A DNA stretch of 64,000 bases from CBDEGR01 sp965237895 (GTDB lineage: Bacteria; Acidobacteriota; Terriglobia; UBA7540; JAPUME01). Location: the NCBI GenBank assembly GCA_965237895.1, contig CBDEGR010000002.1, forward strand, positions 1,116,001 to 1,180,000, read 5' to 3'. The notes under the pieces were generated by a model that did no database searches, was not told the origin of the DNA, and worked only from the letters and a program-made list of their open reading frames with translations. How positions within the stretch are numbered: position 1 is the stretch's first letter; every line of letters begins with the position of its first letter. This document shows, piece by piece, positions 62,666 to 64,000 of the stretch. The position numbers and the translations under genes were made by a program.

Positions 62666-64000
62666 TTGAGGCAGCGACACTTGGGCTGGAAAATTTTAAT
62701 CACAGTATGGGCTCTCGCGGCCTTCCCCGCCCCCGCGCTTGCCTACGTCGGGCCGGGCGCCGGATTCGCGTTCCTCACCTCGTTCCTGGTTCTCTTCATT
62801 ACTCTTTGGGCCGTGGTCCTTTCCGTACTCACCTGGCCGGTGCGCGTGCTGCTACGGAAGCTCCGCCGCCGTACCCGTCACCCCACTAGCGTGCGGCGCG
62901 TCATCGTTGTCGGCCTCGACGGCCTGGAGCCGACGCTGACGGAAGATTTTATGGCGCGCGGCCGGTTACCGAATTTAAAAAAACTGAGTGAGTTGGGCAC
63001 CTACTCGCGGCTGAAGACCACCTTCCCGGCCGTTTCGCCCGTCGCTTGGTCGTCGTTCAGCACCGGCACGCAGGCGGGCCGGCACAATATTTTCGACTTT
63101 CTCGACCGCGATCGGCGGACCTACCTGCCGGTGCTCTCTTCCTCCCTCATCGGTCCGCCGCGGCGCGTATTGAAGCTCGGCAAATTCACCATTCCTCTCT
63201 CAAAACCTGAGTTGCGCCTATTGCGCAAGAGCAAGCCGTTCTGGACCGTGCTGGGCGAATACGGCTTGTGGAGCACCGTGCTCCGCGTGCCGATCACTTT
63301 TCCCCCGGAGAAGTTTTACGGCGCGCAACTGAGCGCAATGTGCGTGCCGGACCTGCGAGGCACGCAGGGGACCTTCACGCTCTACACGACCGAATCGAGC
63401 GGCGCGCCGGCTATCAAAATTGACGAGGGCGGCATCCGCGTCGAAGTGGAGGTCACCGGCAACCGCGTCGAGACGCAACTGGTCGGCCCGGCGAATTCGT
63501 TGGTGGCGGGGAATCCGGAAATCAAAATTCCTTTGACGGTGACTCTCCAAGCCGAAAACGGAGAGGCAAATCTGAAAGTCGGCGACGCGGAGTTCTCCTT
63601 GCGTCCGGGCGAGTACAGTGGTTGGGTGCGGCTCAGTTTCCCCACCGGTACGGGGCTGAAGGTGCGGGGCTTGGCCAGATTTTATTTAAGCGCGCCGAAG
63701 AACGGCAATCGGAACTCGTTTCATCTCTATGTGACGCCGCTCAACATCGACCCGGAACATCCTGCCATGCCCATTTCGCATCCCGGTTATTACGCCACCT
63801 ATTTGGCGAAACTCATCGGGCCGTACGCGACGCTGGGACTGGCCGAAGATACTTGGGGTTTGAGCGAGGGTGCCATTGATGAAGCGGCGTTCCTGAAGCA
63901 GTCCTACGACATTCATCAAGAGCGCGAAAAGATGTTCTTCGCCTCGCTCGACCGGTTGCGGCAGGGAACGCTGGTCTCGGTCTTCGACATCACCGACCGG
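62666..64000 (+). CDS. Alkaline-phosphatase-superfamily type I phosphodiesterase, 3' end outside window
   Basis: TTG at 62666 after gagggaaagg starts a hydrophobic signal (ILITVWALAAFPAPALA), followed by a second membrane helix (FAFLTSFLVLFITLWAVVLSV); 445 residues are visible and the frame is open at the window end. VIVVGLDGLEPTLTEDFMAR supplies the first metal Asp, and TTFPAVSPVAWSSFSTG the nucleophile region of nucleotide pyrophosphatase/phosphodiesterase-type enzymes. The domain would face the periplasm. Substrate unknown. Confidence 0.85.
   Translation, partial: MRQRHLGWKILITVWALAAFPAPALAYVGPGAGFAFLTSFLVLFITLWAVVLSVLTWPVRVLLRKLRRRTRHPTSVRRVIVVGLDGLEPTLTEDFMARGRLPNLKKLSELGTYSRLKTTFPAVSPVAWSSFSTGTQAGRHNIFDFLDRDRRTYLPVLSSSLIGPPRRVLKLGKFTIPLSKPELRLLRKSKPFWTVLGEYGLWSTVLRVPITFPPEKFYGAQLSAMCVPDLRGTQGTFTLYTTESSGAPAIKIDEGGIRVEVEVTGNRVETQLVGPANSLVAGNPEIKIPLTVTLQAENGEANLKVGDAEFSLRPGEYSGWVRLSFPTGTGLKVRGLARFYLSAPKNGNRNSFHLYVTPLNIDPEHPAMPISHPGYYATYLAKLIGPYATLGLAEDTWGLSEGAIDEAAFLKQSYDIHQEREKMFFASLDRLRQGTLVSVFDITDR

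Overview
The window looks like a chromosomal segment of an uncultured Acidobacteriota bacterium, or a close relative. Supporting signs are a PVC-type membrane dehydrogenase with HEAT repeats and a CxxCH heme site, an Oar-like TonB receptor with an N-terminal carboxypeptidase-regulatory domain, an S53-like peptidase with Ig-like repeats and a C-terminal membrane segment, an 'STGPRT' family protein, a FecR-domain protein, and high GC with frequent TTG/GTG starts. The assignment rests on recognised families, not on a marker gene. There are three tRNAs (Ala-TGC, Ile-GAT, Arg-CCG), no rRNA and no CRISPR array.

Layout. 0-11.9 kb: end of a cyclophilin-like gene, PVC dehydrogenase, a hypothetical protein, a frameshifted phytanoyl-CoA dioxygenase, TonB receptor plus DUF5666-like exported protein, and aldose 1-epimerase. 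11.9-21.6 kb: a probable integrated island. A 45-bp copy of the 3' end of tRNA-Ala (11910-11954) lies 9.6 kb from the intact tRNA-Ala (21500-21575), in the orientation expected of attR/attL. Between them are an SDR, a Rap1a-like protein, an EEP-fold phosphatase/nuclease, an exported methyltransferase, an S53-like peptidase interrupted by one in-frame TAG, and an XRE regulator beside a TATCCCA palindrome. No integrase is visible. 21.6-38 kb: housekeeping genes (M16 peptidase, WalJ-like MBL hydrolase, purB, yebC, ruvC, LON-domain protein, MEMO, aminotransferase, HAD). 38.4-41.9 kb: a thiol-redox operon (ccdA, lgt, tlpA, DsbD-alpha-like, SEC-C protein) in which two different proteins share a five-cysteine C-terminal module. 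44.8-49.6 kb: a heme operon (ccsA/hemX-like, hemA, hemC, fused cobA-hemD). 51.7-64 kb: surface-polysaccharide genes (two nucleotide-sugar dehydrogenases, an epimerase, asnB, gmhA, a DPPR-synthase-like UbiA protein, two half-size EamA/SMR transporters), an acyl-CoA synthetase and a truncated AlkP-superfamily gene.

The most unusual property is the number of deletion scars and gene chimeras between otherwise intact genes: a kinase/TPR tail (4996-5085), a flavoprotein reductase joined to a MOSC domain (21.6-22.3 kb), a kinase ending just after its catalytic loop (23.4 kb), two response-regulator stubs (28.9-29.2 kb), a 27-residue UvrA scrap (36.1 kb), an AMP-ligase/sulfatase chimera (49.8 kb), an aminotransferase with motifs out of order (50.2 kb), a 56-residue nuclease/GTPase chimera (51.5 kb), a DprE1/DprE2 chimera (57.7 kb), and beside it a UbiA enzyme lacking its Asp-rich motif (58.4 kb). 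Separately, several genes carry one- or two-base indels, almost all in homopolymer runs. Those may be sequencing errors and should not be confused with the deletion scars.
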